A stretch of 64,000 nt of DNA from Dysidea avara (taxonomy: Eukaryota > Porifera > Demospongiae > Dictyoceratida > Dysideidae): contig NC_089284.1 in NCBI RefSeq assembly GCF_963678975.1, positions 929,001 to 993,000 on the forward strand. The letters are read 5' to 3'. The translations under genes and the position numbers were made by a program. Below, one piece after another: positions 12,416 to 26,300 of the stretch. The notes under the pieces were generated by a model, which made no database searches, had not been told where the DNA came from, and was given only the letters and a program-made list of their open reading frames with translations. The stretch's first letter is position 1. The number at the start of each line of letters is the position of its first letter.

Positions 12416-12943
12416 TTACACAACCATAGTGAATTACCACGATACAACCATGTACATGCCAGTAGTGTGGTAACTCAATATATATAGCATAAACACGAAA
12501 TTGAATTGCGATCACTGTGTGTAACACTACACCCCATGCTCATTCACGCCACTGGCCCTTCCGAAACTGTGCCACATTCAGTCACAGGTATTTGTACAGG
12601 CCCACATCAGTAAAGGGTAAAACACAACCAAAGAAATGGCTATTGGTGGCATTAGAAAGGAAAAGTTCTTATCCTAAGCGGTTTACAACAAAATGGCGGC
12701 CAAGAAAAATGGCTAGTCGCCGCTAAACTAGCTCCACCACACTACGTACGCGTACTATGGAATAACAGTATTTCTTACTTTTGACTGTGGTCGTGTGAAA
12801 AAAATAATTTCTTTTTCTTCCTCCTCGAAAATTGAACACAAACGCTAACAGCCCCCACACACGCACGTGATATTACGCAAAATTAGACATTCACAAAACT
12901 ACAAAATTAAAAAGTGTGGCTATAAGTGATTAAATCACACAAA
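12416..12943. other. Spacer between the HTH gene and the subtilase gene
   Basis: 528 bp separate the ATG of the HTH gene from the stop of the subtilase gene on the same strand. It must hold the subtilase 3' UTR and the HTH promoter. A GC-richer patch near 12690-12760 containing ATGGCGG-like sequence is the likeliest start region. No complementary AATAAA was found close to the subtilase stop. Confidence 0.45.
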
Positions 12944-14630
12944 TTATTCTGAAGATATAAAAAGGAGTCGGTTAGGAGTAACCTTTGCAAGATGATCAGG
13001 TAATCTAGATAGATCAATAACATCTTTTGATGAATATTTAATCAGCTTCTCTTTCAACTCGGTTGGAGAAAGTTGGTCATTTTCTTGTAGCAACAAAGCA
13101 CAAGCTCCTAACACATGTGGAGCTGACATGGAAGTTCCAGATTTAACAAGTTCACATGTTGAACAGCTATAACTAGCACTAGCTATAGCATAACCTGGAG
13201 CAAACAAGTCAACACATGAACCACTATTGGAGAATGATAACGCAACATCTTGAGCATCTGTGGCACCAACAGAAATTGATGATGGGGCAGAAGATGGGCT
13301 ATAAGCACATGAATCTTTTCCTTGGTTCCCAGAAGCTACAACTGCAGGGATATTATTATGTGCAGCAACTTCAACAGCTTTGTTTAGTGAATGAGACACC
13401 TTGAGATCAAGTGATAGTCCCATAACTTTTCTGTTGCTCTCTCTCTTTGATTTGCCAATCACATAATCAATACCCATGACTATTCCTGACACAGCACCTT
13501 TCCCAGAGCACGCTAACACCCTGAGGCTGTAGATGTTACTGCCTTTAGCTACTCCATGTACTTTGCCACCAGCAATACCAGCACAATGCGTACCATGTCC
13601 ATTACAATCTTTACCCTCCAGACCTGACCCAGTTAGTTCATCTATAGAGTCCATTCCTGCATATTTAGCTCTGCCACTGAAATCAACATGGTCATATCTG
13701 ATTCCAGTGTCAAGGATGTAGATGTCAACTCTACTTCCATCACCAGATGGGTGGAATTGACCATCTAGTGATCTGGAATGTTGATCAAGACGATCAAGGT
13801 TCCACTGCACCTTTACATCATAAGGAGACTCTGTTTTGTGTATTACTTGATCTTCCTCAATAAACTCAACTAACGGATGATGGCGTAGCTAAATGTATAA
13901 AAAAATATCACTCTATTGTTTTGTACTCTGTGTGTGTGCGTCGTGTTGCATTTCATACTGTGTTGTGTGTGTATTGTGTAATATGCTAACACGGTGAAAA
14001 TATACAGTTTGCACTTACTGCAATCAGAGCTGGGTTGTTCAAAGTAGCAGCAAAGCCCAATGAAACATGCTCATAAGTTGTAAAATCTGCAGCACGAATT
14101 CTCCTCCCACTTAACTCTGTAATCTCCTTCATAGCATCCACAGTTCTGGTTACATGATCTTTTGTAGCCCTCTCCTGGAACATAATCATGTACCGAGCTG
14201 GTATTCTCACTTGCTGCGTAGCAGTATTAGTGCTGGTGGTCTCAGTCTTTGACGGAGCAACGTGTACAGGTTTGGGGTTAAAGGGCGGGGCAGGGTCTAC
14301 CCAGTAATTTCTACCAGAGTAACCAACTTCATCGTACACCCATTCTTCAGATGTAATATCTGGATTAACGCCAGTAGTTTGGTAGTCATCTGCTGCTTCG
14401 CCTATTTCATCTGACTCCAGGATAGCACGGTAGTACGCCTTAACGTTTTCTACTCTGTGGTTGACCGAGCTTGCGAGTCCTTCCATTGTGCGTACCCTAT
14501 TAGCTGATTGTCTTGCTTCTCTCTCCCATATCGCATGGTATGTGTCTGACTCGCTGGTCCCCTCAGCATCAATGTGTATCTCCAAACTGATGCTTAAAAT
14601 AACAGTACTCCAAACCAATAAATTTACCAT
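12944..14630 (-). CDS. Secreted subtilisin-like serine protease (S8, proteinase K/PCSK9-like)
   Basis: Exon 1 is 14019-14630 and exon 2 is 12944-13888; the 130-bp intron has GTAAGT/TTTAG ends in phase 0, giving 518 aa. I start at the ATG at 14630 because it opens a signal peptide (MVNLLVWSTVILSIS); the frame is open upstream to 14819 but that extension is unlikely. After a linker (about 25-140), an inhibitor I9 prodomain spans about 143-222 and crosses the splice junction (LRHHPLVEFIEEDQ). The peptidase domain has all catalytic residues: D264 (ILDTG), H302 (NGHGTHCAG), oxyanion N392 (ASGNQG) and S457 (GTSMSAP). It ends shortly after the catalytic core, with no P domain, so it is not a furin-type convertase. 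Several cysteines suggest extracellular folding. Substrate unknown. Confidence 0.93.
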
Positions 14631-14878
14631 TTTCAGTCGTTTGGTTGAATTTAGCCTTTGTAAAACACACTCAAGCTGTTTCTTAACTCTTTCTGCAGCA
14701 ACACCAGCGATCAAGGAAAGAGGAAGCCATAATAATAACAATCCTGGGTTTCGGTTTCTACACGACTTTCGTATATCATAGGAAATTTCCGTGGCAACAA
14801 CAATATAAAACAACAACACAATGTTACAAACAATAGCTATACCCTATTCTCTATAGGGTATTTTTCTTACAAAAAGGT
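14631..14878. other. Short TBCK-subtilase intergenic spacer
   Basis: 248 bp separate the TBCK stop codon from the subtilase ATG, both on the minus strand. It must contain the TBCK 3' UTR and the subtilase promoter/5' UTR. No AATAAA was seen on the minus strand here. Confidence 0.6.
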
Positions 14879-15461
14879 TCATATTTCAACAGAGCAGAGA
14901 AGGCCTAATTTCTTCAAAGCATCAATTCCACCATACAAAACACACACCCTTGGGTAGCACAACTTCAACAGTTTGGCAGCAAACTAGCAGAGGTAAGGAT
15001 CACACAGAGTAAATACTAGATTACATACCTGGTGAGACTCGTTCTCACTGTTCTTTCCCATCACAATGATCAACATGCCTTTGTGACTGGCCAGTGTTTG
15101 AGACGATGGGTTTGATATCAAGTTGCCTTCAGGGGTAAAAGTTTGATTGTGTGGAAGATTGATGGCACCAGGAACATGTCCATGCATAAACCTGAATGAT
15201 CAAGTTAAGGACATACATTATTAAATTACATCACAACATTCAAACGTTGCAGTCCTAAGGATACTCGTCCCAATGACGAATGTCAACCAGTGTCGCTTTT
15301 TGGTGTTTCTTTTGTTCACCCTTTTTAACACTTTTGCTGTTACTGCCATTATCATATGTCATCATGCATTGTTCTAGTTCACACAATGTGATCAGGTCGT
15401 GACATGACACTTGTGCACAAGACTCTGCTTTGAGCTGTTTCAATGACAGTGGCTTCTTCAT
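14879..15461 (-). CDS. TBCK: TBCK rhodanese-like C-terminus (exons 26-28)
   Basis: Residues about 738-891 include VDIRHWDE, the [10 protein letters not shown] motif and [20 protein letters not shown], all typical of rhodanese folds. The active-site loop reads [12 protein letters not shown] without cysteine, so sulfurtransferase activity is unlikely, as in other TBCKs. Confidence 0.92.
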
Positions 15462-17254
15462 CTACACAATGAGCACGTATATTTAACTTACAGTATATAA
15501 TACTCAGCTCTGTACAAAAACCTAAACGTTGGCATGCTCAAAATACAAATACAATGGGGGGAAGGAAAATCAAGAAATTGAAATTATTAATACAGTGTAC
15601 CCATTGGTAAAACAAGTACACTACCACTTACTGCTGCTTCAGGACAGTCACTGAGTTGTGAGGTGTCCAGTTCATATTTCCTCAGACATGCACTCCTAGG
15701 TGTAGCTCGAAAGAACTTAATTGAGTCCAAAACACACATCTGAATATCAATGTCTGTGCAAAGATAACCAATAGATTATGATGACACACTAACACTTTTA
15801 GAGCTAAAAATCCATCAATTGTATATTGTATATGTAGTTCAAAAAGATACAATGGAAGAATATTGTTTAGTAGCTGCAAAATCTTATTATTATATAATCA
15901 CTCAGAATACTTATTACACAGAAATTATTAATATTGCCTCATCAGAAAAATTATAATTATACACCCTGTACCCAACGAAAGGCTTAAATGCAGAGAGGCA
16001 GAATCAACAACATAGTCTATATAATAGTCTTGTTTCCAGCCTCCCATGTGTTTGATTACATGTGATCAAGTGTGTGGATAGCTGGGGACAAGACTAGAAT
16101 ACATAATCTCTCACCTGGCATGTCAGAGAAAAGTGTGATACATTCATTAAAGTCATAAGGCATCAACACATCTCTGACTTGCTTCAATATTGCCACGCCC
16201 ACACATAACGGGAAGGCACAGTTTCCCAGCAACAACGTATCCCATAAATGATAAATCTTGTGCAGTGGCAAAACATCTACAAAAGTATACATGATAAGAT
16301 CTAATACACAACATGCAAAGGACACAAATTTCATAGCTATAATGTGTAGCTACATTGTCTACTGTATGTGTAACACAGCTGAAAGTGTCTTGTTTCAACA
16401 TGCTATTCTATCAGTTCTACAATACTATATGCTAAGTGTATATTTCTTCCAAGTATGTAAGAGAAATTACTTCATTTCTAGTGTAAGAAAAACTTAAAGG
16501 CAATATTAATGACAGCAGTTTATCACAGTACTCCATATCACAGGTACACTTTACATACACTACATTCATCTCATCACCAACAAATACTCACGTGTGAACA
16601 TGGTCAAGAACCATGGTATAGCATAAAGCTACAGGGAAAGATGATATTTCACTAGATACATTTCACATGTAATGATCAATGCACCTCTGGGTGGAAGCCA
16701 ATCTCATCCAAGTGGTTGAATAGCTCTGGATCATGGAAGGCAATGAGATGTCTGAACACAGCTAGGTACTCTGGAATAACACAGTTTGTAGATGAAACTT
16801 GTATATACATACAGATATTGCATTACCTCTCATGATAGGTGAGTTATTCTTTTTAAAGAAATTATACAGGTACTTATCAATGAAGGATTTCAAACAAGCA
16901 TATGCCAATGCTGCGAAAGAAGACAATCATGAGGACTACACACATACACCCACACACGCATGCATGCACACAATACGGAATAAAGGCACTGTTGTATTGT
17001 ATCATTGACCCCAGCACACTTTATCTCTATTGACTATGTATGCTAAATGGTGTAATGGTTGGGGGTACGGATTAGTTGACATACAAGTAGTAATAAAACT
17101 GTACATGCCAAGGCCCCAAATACTGTATCATTATCATACGATGAATGTGTTACCTTCATTGTTGAAGTTCAGAGTCAGAAAAGGAGCACATAAAGAGTCC
17201 AACCCTGAGTGACAAAGAAATAAACAAATAATTATATATCGTGACTTTGCAAAC

Positions 17255-17349
<95 letters not shown>

Positions 17350-20300
17350 CATGCATGTGTGTATTGTGATCCACTAAACAGTGGATGTCATCAAATATCC
17401 AATTCTTCACATAATGAAATATTATTAACCTTGCCAGTAGACTAGTCCTAATGGCTCATGGTGCACTACCCATGCCTTGAGCACTCGAGTAAACTTGTCA
17501 TGGCCTGTTGGTGAAGCAAGCAGGTCTTCATACTGATGACATCGTGGCACATCCACTGCTATCTGTGGGATGGCACAGTTATAATACATTAGCTTGATCA
17601 TGTTAACATGTACCTGTTTGTCTGTTTCACGTTGTGACTTCTTGTCTATCAACACATATTCAGCTTGGATATCTCCCTGTTAACAATACATACATGTATT
17701 GTGTGTACTGAGTAAATCTCATTGTCTTTTTCTGCATACTGTACATTATCATTCAAGAATTAGAAACACATTGCTTTTCAAAAAACAATTATTGCTATTG
17801 GTCTTGTCTAACAACTACAGTAGTTAATTCAGTCCTTTGATTAATTGATCGAACTATAATCGCGTAATTAGAATTCTGGTGAGTGAAGAATAAGGGAATA
17901 GAAAAAAAAAACAATCATAAAGTTATCGTCTCAACACTGGTTGGATTCTTCACTGAAACACATAAATCTGCCAATAAAAACAGAGTGCTACATACTCTAA
18001 CAGAGCAGTTACAATATCACACTAAACATTCTAATAGAGCAGTCAAGAAGAGGGGCTAAATGTCAATTTCATAAACACATTTACAAGGTCTTACCTAAAG
18101 TCAGTAGAGTGGTGTGGCACACTGCTCCACTTTGCTAAATATTCTTTTGATGTGATCAAATGAATGTAGATAATTAACAAAATGACTGATGCTATAGCAA
18201 ATTGACAGTTTTACAGCTCTTCTAAGGAAAACTCTTGATTTCTAGTTAGCTTGTAGTGCTTGTAAGGGTTCAGGTAACTGCATTTGTCAGGATACACAGT
18301 CACTTGATAGGGCATGCAACAGTAGCAGTTTCTGACTGCAGCAGTGAATGGGGTAAGTTACTACTAAACACTACAGCTGTAAATAGAATTTCATTCTTCT
18401 GTTTTGTAAGAAATTTGTAGTTTGGTCATCTGCTTTGCAACTCTTTTCTGCATATCTAAAGTTGAGATGTTTCTACGAAGCTTGTCAGTAACGTTAAGTG
18501 ACTGAATTTGTACAAAGGGGTCTTCCACACGCCAGAAAAAGTATAATTTACATTTATCATTATTTATATTATTTAAAAGCAGACTTCTCAACTATGAAGC
18601 CAAAAATCAATATTCCAATTGCAAAGGAACAGGAAGATTAATCAATACAGTCACAATATAGTGGAGAGTGGGGGGATGGTCTGAATTATATGGGGGGATG
18701 GTCTGAAAAGCACAAACACCCATCCATACAGAGCCTTGTTCAATTAGTCTAATAGATCATACACCTGTTGAAGAAATGCTCTAAATAGAACTACCATTTC
18801 AGCATTGGGATAATTGACTGTTTGATATAGTCATGAAGTCACAAAAACACACACTAGAAATGCCAATCAATTGCAAAAGTAACATTCATGTACAAAAAGT
18901 ATTTTGATATACACGACAGTATAATAATTCACTCTACATTGTATCACCATATTATAAATGATTTGTATTCAAGAGATTGGAGTTTATATACACCTATAAA
19001 CTGCAAGTATAACTGTAGATTAAACAGTTGCCCAATGTTTGATATCTTTTTTTTGTATGCAGTATATTATGCTGTTTACTTGGCATTGCTACAAGGGGTG
19101 TCTGCCCAAACCCAGCTATACATCATACATTACGATAGTACTGAGTAGGGACCACAAAGGAGTAGGCGTAGCCCACAAAATAGCATCACCCAAAACCAGT
19201 CTCAATTTACTCAGATGATGATGAGGCAGTATTGGTTTGGTATAACTAAGCCAAAAGAAACTTTCAGATCAGCCCAAAACGCTTTCAACAAGTTGCTACG
19301 GACTTTCTTTTTATTTTTTTTTAGTTTTAATTATTTAACGAAATTTCTACTGACTGACTGACTGAGTAAGTAACTGACTGATGCCTTCAGACAAGCGTAA
19401 CTTGATAACGGCTAAGGCTACGGGCTTGATTTTTTCACTGTCCGACATCGCTTCGGCCCGAGAGGTGCCTTTTGGCATACCGCAATACGTACAATGCATT
19501 CTTCATGGACTTACCAGTGTCCTCCTTTGTGTCCCATTCATCTTTGCTAGTGTCGATTTGGCGGTAGTAAGTGATGGCTTCCCTTCGAAATGGAAATCGT
19601 CTGTAGTTTTCATAGTGGCTAAGTTGATTGTAAAGGTGTTTTTCAAACAGTTCTTGATTCGTACTGCTGTGTAACGAGTTGAACATAGCTGACAATGAAG
19701 CATAATGGGTACTTCACTTTTTAGACGACGATTGATATAACTGGGACATGCGGTGTCATTTCTTTCATTTGATATGCGTGGATTGCAGAGGTGCTTTTCG
19801 AACAGTTCTTGATTCATAATGCTGTGCAATTGGTTGAACATAGCTGACAATGGATACTGTGCTTTTCAGACAATAATTGATATATCTGGGGTGCATGGGA
19901 TGCAGTATGCGTGGGTTCACCAGTCATTTATAAAAAAAAGTTAACAAACAGGTACACAAAAAATTAACTAGAGTTGGGACCAATAAAAAGTACTGAAACA
20001 AGCTGGAGTAGTGCACGATATTAAATCATAGTAAAACAATAAGAAGTGTCCTACTGTGCTCAAGATACCATAATGGAAATGCACAGTAGGGACATAACAC
20101 TTCTTATTGTTTTACTGTGATTCAATATCGTGCACTACTCCAGCTTGTTTCAGTACTTTTTATTGATGTACTATGGTCCCTACTCTAGTTGAAAATTCCA
20201 AATTTTTCTGTGTACTTGTTAGAGTATATACAACATCACTGTAGCCATTTCCTGGCTGCCACCTTAAATCTTAACCAATTCTCGAAGGCTGGACATTTTT

Positions 20301-23300
20301 CACCGCGTATTAAATATCATTTTAATTATGCCAGATTTGAGGCATACTTTCGCCAAAATCTTTCTATGGGAGATTTTGTCTACCATCTACTACGTTTATC
20401 CAATGATGGAATACATGCCTAAAACTAATGAACCTACCTTACAATTTAGTCAGGTTCACTATGTACTTTTGTTCAAAGTTTATGGGGATTAGCAAACCTA
20501 TACATTTTTGGAAAGCTTTTAGCATGAGGAATCTGAAAATCAATGTTTACATTCCTGCAAGGTCAGCATTTTTTAATTTCAAAGTGACAGCTAATAAAAT
20601 TTTAATACATCAAGTTAAATTTGGCATAAAAGTTTAATAAATGAACTCAACAAATTCTCTGGTGACATTTTTGCTCCTCTTTTCATTAGAGGTGAGACAG
20701 TTAATCATGAATAATATTATTGAAAGTTTTTACAGAATAGAAGAACACCTATTATACTGCAATAATTCAGGAATAATTTATAGTGAAAAGAATTAATGAA
20801 TATTCTGGATTACTTGGAGTATAACTGGTGTAAAGTATAACTACAGTAGTACAAAGTATAATATGACTTCTACTAAAATTCAAATGAAAATTTAGATACT
20901 CCAATAGAGCAGTTGCTTAAAGGCAGTCAACTTTTGAGCCCATTTTTTTGCTAATGTGCTTACGTATGTTTAGCATAATTAGCACTAGATGAATTTTGAA
21001 AGAATTTTCATTTTAAAAGTAATTGGAATTAGCTCTATCCTAAAAGGGAAGTTTCCTTTTTACATAAAAACTGAATTCACCATGATCACCAAAAGCAATT
21101 TTATGCAGCAGATAGACATGCACCAACAAGTTAGAATTCATACATGATCTTGAAAATTAGTATCCACTGTTACCAAACTGTTAATTCAATGTAAATTTCT
21201 TTTCCAGTGACAGAATGATTACCATCTTTAAATAATCCAAATATTGCCATTGTCGATGGAGTGATTCTTATCCAGAAGATGACAAAGATCTAACCAAGAT
21301 GTTTTTAATGACAGGCTTACAAGTAACTGCTCCATGCTAAAATGCTAGTATTATTGCAACAATTTATTAGTGGACATTTAATCCCTATACTTCATTCAGT
21401 CTGTAACCATGACTGAATTAGGGATTAAATGTCCACTGCAGCATAAAGACAACCTCTCTTGTTCACTACTGTATAGACTGAAGTATAGGGATTAAATGTA
21501 GGACTAACATAATTATGACTGGTTAACCTGAGCATATACTGCATCAAAGGAAGAAGGGCACTTGGAAAACCATACGCCTGGACACATGCCCCAACTATCA
21601 ATTCTGTAGCAAAAAGGGAGGTAGCCATTACGCTTTATTTTCAGCTATGCTTTTCACATTACACAGCGTTGCAAACAAAGAACAGCGTGAGAAGTGTCTT
21701 AACTATCAATCATATTGCTATGGAAAATAACGGCGATAAGCTAACACCACCACTGTTAAGCTGTATCACATTATATGGTGTGAATTGATACCTTGTGTTG
21801 TCAGCAAAGAGAACTGGAACACAAAGGAGGACAACGGCAAGCCCATGATGCATGTATTGTACACCTGCAGTTCGCAAAGTGTGTGTGTGTGTGCGTGTGT
21901 GTGTGTCGATGTCAGAAAGATTATACATTAACTTGAATGCCAGCTGCATCAATAACATTATTATTAGTGTTACAGTTGGTGAACTAAATGGATCATAGAC
22001 ATGTACACTAGTGTATATTGTTTCTGCAGCAATACATAAGTACAAACAATACAACAGGCACAATATTATATCAATCATTTAGCTCAACATGCACGAAGGG
22101 CAGGCACCGCATCTAGTTCTATTGTAACTTAAGTTCAATTACTCTAATAAGATGCACATCTTAGACAATAATATTCTAATAGAACAGTCGATTCTACTTT
22201 AGTTAATCAATGGATGGACCACTGTCATTTAAAAGAAGATTTGCACTTTGATAGTTTGTTGAGGTGCACAACAAAATTCAGCTAGTTACATTGATGGTTT
22301 AGGTGGAATCACGCTTCACATCATTGCTTGCAACTTGCCAATTCTTTTATTGCAAAATTGCTGTAGTATATATATGCTCTTACTACCTTCAAAATTAGAA
22401 GAGAATCAAATAAAGCAGTGTGGTTTATGGTGATCTTTAACTTTGAAGAAGCACCATGGCTACATGGGTTCAACTGAAATTTGGTCTCTCCTCAGGAGGG
22501 AGTTCATAGGGCAAAAATGTTCACTTTGTCTACAGTTACAGACACAAAAAAGACAACATTTACTTTTACTCCTAGTAATACAGCCCACACTTCAGCACGG
22601 AAGAAAGGACAAATGTCAATACGAGCCTGTTGTAGTACTCTGTCCCTTGTATAGGGGTACCCCTAATAAGTGTAGATTACAGTGGATGTTTCATATATAG
22701 CAATTATATACCTGCAGCAATCTGTTGAACAGGATTAAACGATGAAACTAAAAACATATATTAAATAATAACAAAACTGTATACGTTTGAGGTTTACCTG
22801 ATATTCAACATCTTTCTCCTTGATGATTGTTGGTAGCTTGACTGAGTCATGGTGACGAACAGGTTTTCTGAACAACAAATTATTTCATGTTAAACACAAC
22901 ACAGACACACAGACATGGTTACACTTCTGTAAAATATCAATTATCTGAATGTCAATTATCCAAAAAAATGACTCCACCATTACAGATATAGGTGTTATTG
23001 GTATGTAAACAATTCTTGTCCTGTACAGAAGCAGTGCTTGACTAATCAGTATACAAACACCATTCCCCCAGATGATCAATGCTGCATAACAGGATTATTT
23101 ACCAATAATGTAATAGCATTCAGTGTATATGCTTTCAGGTGCAGACAGGATACTTATTTCAGAGCTGCACATAATCCATACCTGCATAAATTATAAAATA
23201 CCAAGTAGAAAAATTCATCAATTAGTGTGTGAGAAATGAATGCTGTATAAACACGGTAGTAAACTTTCAGAAGGTAATAGCTTATTATGACATGGTTACT

Positions 23301-26300
23301 TCATGTCAGTTCAATAGCTGAAAGTTTTCTAATGGGTTTTAACAACAAGCAAACTACAGAGTGAGTCTCATAGACCATCAGAGATGATGTATCCCTTCAA
23401 GTTGAATAGGGGCACGTCCCTCTCAATTAAGGTTCTGTCAAGATAATGTTCCTAATTAAGAAAACTATACTATAGTTGAGAATATAGTTATGTGCATTCA
23501 GCAGATAAAAACATGTTTGCCACTAGACACACCATAATGTCCTGGTTTAATTGACCAAGGTAGGACACTTCAGCTGTACACAGTCAAACTCATACATATT
23601 ACTGTTATGGCAGAGCTTATGATAAGAATTCTTTGTTGTCCTGCCACAATGTCCTGGCAAACCAAAATTGGCCAGACAATTGCCAAAATTGACTGGACAT
23701 GTAGAAGACAAATGCCCAATGTGTCCACTGTAGCATAGCAAATAAACATTATAGTTAAGATGTCACATGCCTTACTGCAGCTGTTATGTGGTTACAGTAC
23801 ACCAGAGCCAGAGGGCTGGCAATGGTACATTTGTGGTCAATCCCTTGGGTTGTAAGAATGTATACTATCTCCTGGCAACCAAGTGACTTTTATTGTTGAT
23901 AGCATGCCAGCTCAGCCCTTAGGCTCCTTCCTTGTGCTTTGATGGGACACTGTGTCTGGACAAATTGCATTATGGTCAGACATCTATGCAATTTGACTGA
24001 ATTTTGTCTGGTGTCTGGATGTTATCATAAGCTCTGTTATGGTGAGATAATGACTGTTTATAATGGGATGTGTTTCCTAGCAACAAACTGGAAATTATAA
24101 TTAGTAGCAAAAACCGAACCATATACCATACACTCCATCCTTGTTCTTTGATAGTAGGATATTATTCTGATCAAACTTCATTGTGCAATACAGGCTATTT
24201 CGATGGAGAGATTTGACCAACTGTTGTATTTGTTTCTGGACTACATTTAAAGTGGTTTGTCCCTTAGCAACAACGGTAATTAATGAATTACAAAGTAGTC
24301 ACAAAAATTAATTCCCACCTTGAAATATTGTGCATGTTACATGCATGTACCATGCAACTAGTCTTGTGCCCAACTGGGCTCACGCCAATGCGCAAACACT
24401 GTCTGGTGACAATGCTCGAGTTTCTTGGGCCCGGAAGTGCAATCCAGCCAAAATATTGGCTGGCCAATAAGAATCGAGGAGCTGCATAATCATTTAAAAA
24501 CAGTGAAAACCATTCAAAAAAGGCTACAAATAAAAAAAGTAAAACTCAGAATAGGGCATTTACTAATGTGATCTATTCATTTATCGTATTAGTAGAGGAT
24601 AGCATTTCATTTCTGGTGAAACGTCGAGTCACGATTCAATAGGAAAAAAACAACTAGACAACAAACATTTTGAACAACCTAGGTGAGTAACTTCTAATAA
24701 AAGGTTTTAATTCGTCTGCTTTTTCATCTACTTCCAATACATTCGTGTGATTATGCAACTCGTCAATTCTAATTGGCCAACCAATATTTTGGCTGGATCA
24801 CACTTCCGAGCCCAAAAAACTCGAGCATTGTCACCATTGCAGACGGTGTTTGCACATTAGCACGAGTCCAGCTGGGCACGAGACTACCATGCAACCTCCA
24901 TGCATGTTTACTGTAACATGAGTGTTCCATGTATGTGAGGCGCATGTATCATGCAACATGCATGTTACAGTGAGGGGGAGATGCATATACCATGCATGTA
25001 GAATCCCACAATGAAAACCGATACTTGGTCATTAGATTATAAATACAAATTGAAACTGTATGTAATAGTGATCGTGAGGAATAGTTTGGTAGGTCAAAGC
25101 TGTTGCGCGTGGATATGACTATTCTACATACTGTAGGTGTTCCCAAGTAGTCAGTAATGCTTCACATAGCAGGGTGGTAGCCATTAGATACAGCAGCAGC
25201 CATAACAACAGCATACCAACCATAACAACAGCATACACCATACATGTTACATGCATGCTAGTTTTTGGTATCAGTACATGTTTGACACAAAGATGCATGT
25301 TAGTATTCATGTTACATGTCCATGCATGTTTCATATGTAACATGTACATTTCACATGTAACATGCATGCATGGTATGTCAGCATATGATCCATGCATGTT
25401 TCATATGTAACATGCATGGATCATATGCTATGAAACATGCATGGATCATATGCTGACATACCATGCATGCATGTTACATGTGCTTGACATACCATGCATG
25501 TTTCATATAATCCATGCATGTTATGAAACATGTTTCATGTGTTTCATATGTAACATGCATGGATTATGATTCATGTGTTTCATATGTAACATGCATGGAT
25601 TATGAAACATGCATGGTATGTGCTAACATGCATGGATTATGAAACATGCAATGTAACATGTATGGATTATGAAACATGCATGGTACTGTATGGGCTAACA
25701 TGCATGGACTATGAAACATGCATGGTATGTAACATGCATGGATTATGAAACATGCATGGTATGTGCTGACATACCATGCATGTTTCATAAACCATGCATG
25801 TTTCACAATCCATGCATGTTACCATAGGTGGATCTGAGGGGGGGACAAGGAGTGCTGTGCCCCCCCCTGGCCCTTCTCTGGCCGTTCTCTGGACTCACAG
25901 TACTATATTGATACCAGAAATTGGAATCATGCATTCACACTGTATTCAGAAATATAGAAAGCCAATGGGTAAATAGAAGACAACAGTTATAAATGTACTT
26001 TACAGTTATACTGTACACTGTAAAGAAAGTGAGACAAATAAGTTTTAATTTTTTTGCCAAGATCAAGATACTCTAATAGAGCAGTCACTACTCTAATAGA
26101 ACAGTCACAATTCTAATGTCATTATAACAATACTAGCTATAACTACACCTTATTTTGATTTAGCACACTTTACCATCAAACAGGTTTAATCTCAAATAGG
26201 TTAACTAATCTTTATATGCATTGCAAGCAAATACTTCGTTAGCTAAATGCTATCAAAATGCTCTTAAATTCAAACCTAGGGGGTCTAATTTTTAAAAATT

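Larger units (their letters stand above)
17677..22563 (-). other. TBCK intron 17 with repeats
   Basis: Lies between exons ending at 22564 and starting at 17676. It holds the TAGGGACCA repeat and hairpin (19147-20207), a small palindrome (about 21372-21438), a short GT run (21879-21906) and copies of the CTCTAATAGAG motif near 18000, 20900 and 22170. A short open frame on the minus strand near 18210-18330 has some coding look but no recognised relative. Confidence 0.7.

Noticed and set aside
12278..12473. Plus-strand ORFs opposite exon 1 of the HTH gene
   Set aside because: The minus-strand frame joins exon 2 in phase through consensus splice sites; the plus-strand frames are shadows.
14631..14819. 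N-terminal extension of the subtilase frame
   Set aside because: Starting at 14819 would bury the signal peptide behind 63 residues; the ATG at 14630 gives a normal secretory start.
18210..18330. Minus-strand frame containing [10 protein letters not shown] as a missing TBCK exon
   Set aside because: It resembles YPYKK of TBCK only superficially. The true exon was found at 22564-22662 with correct phase.
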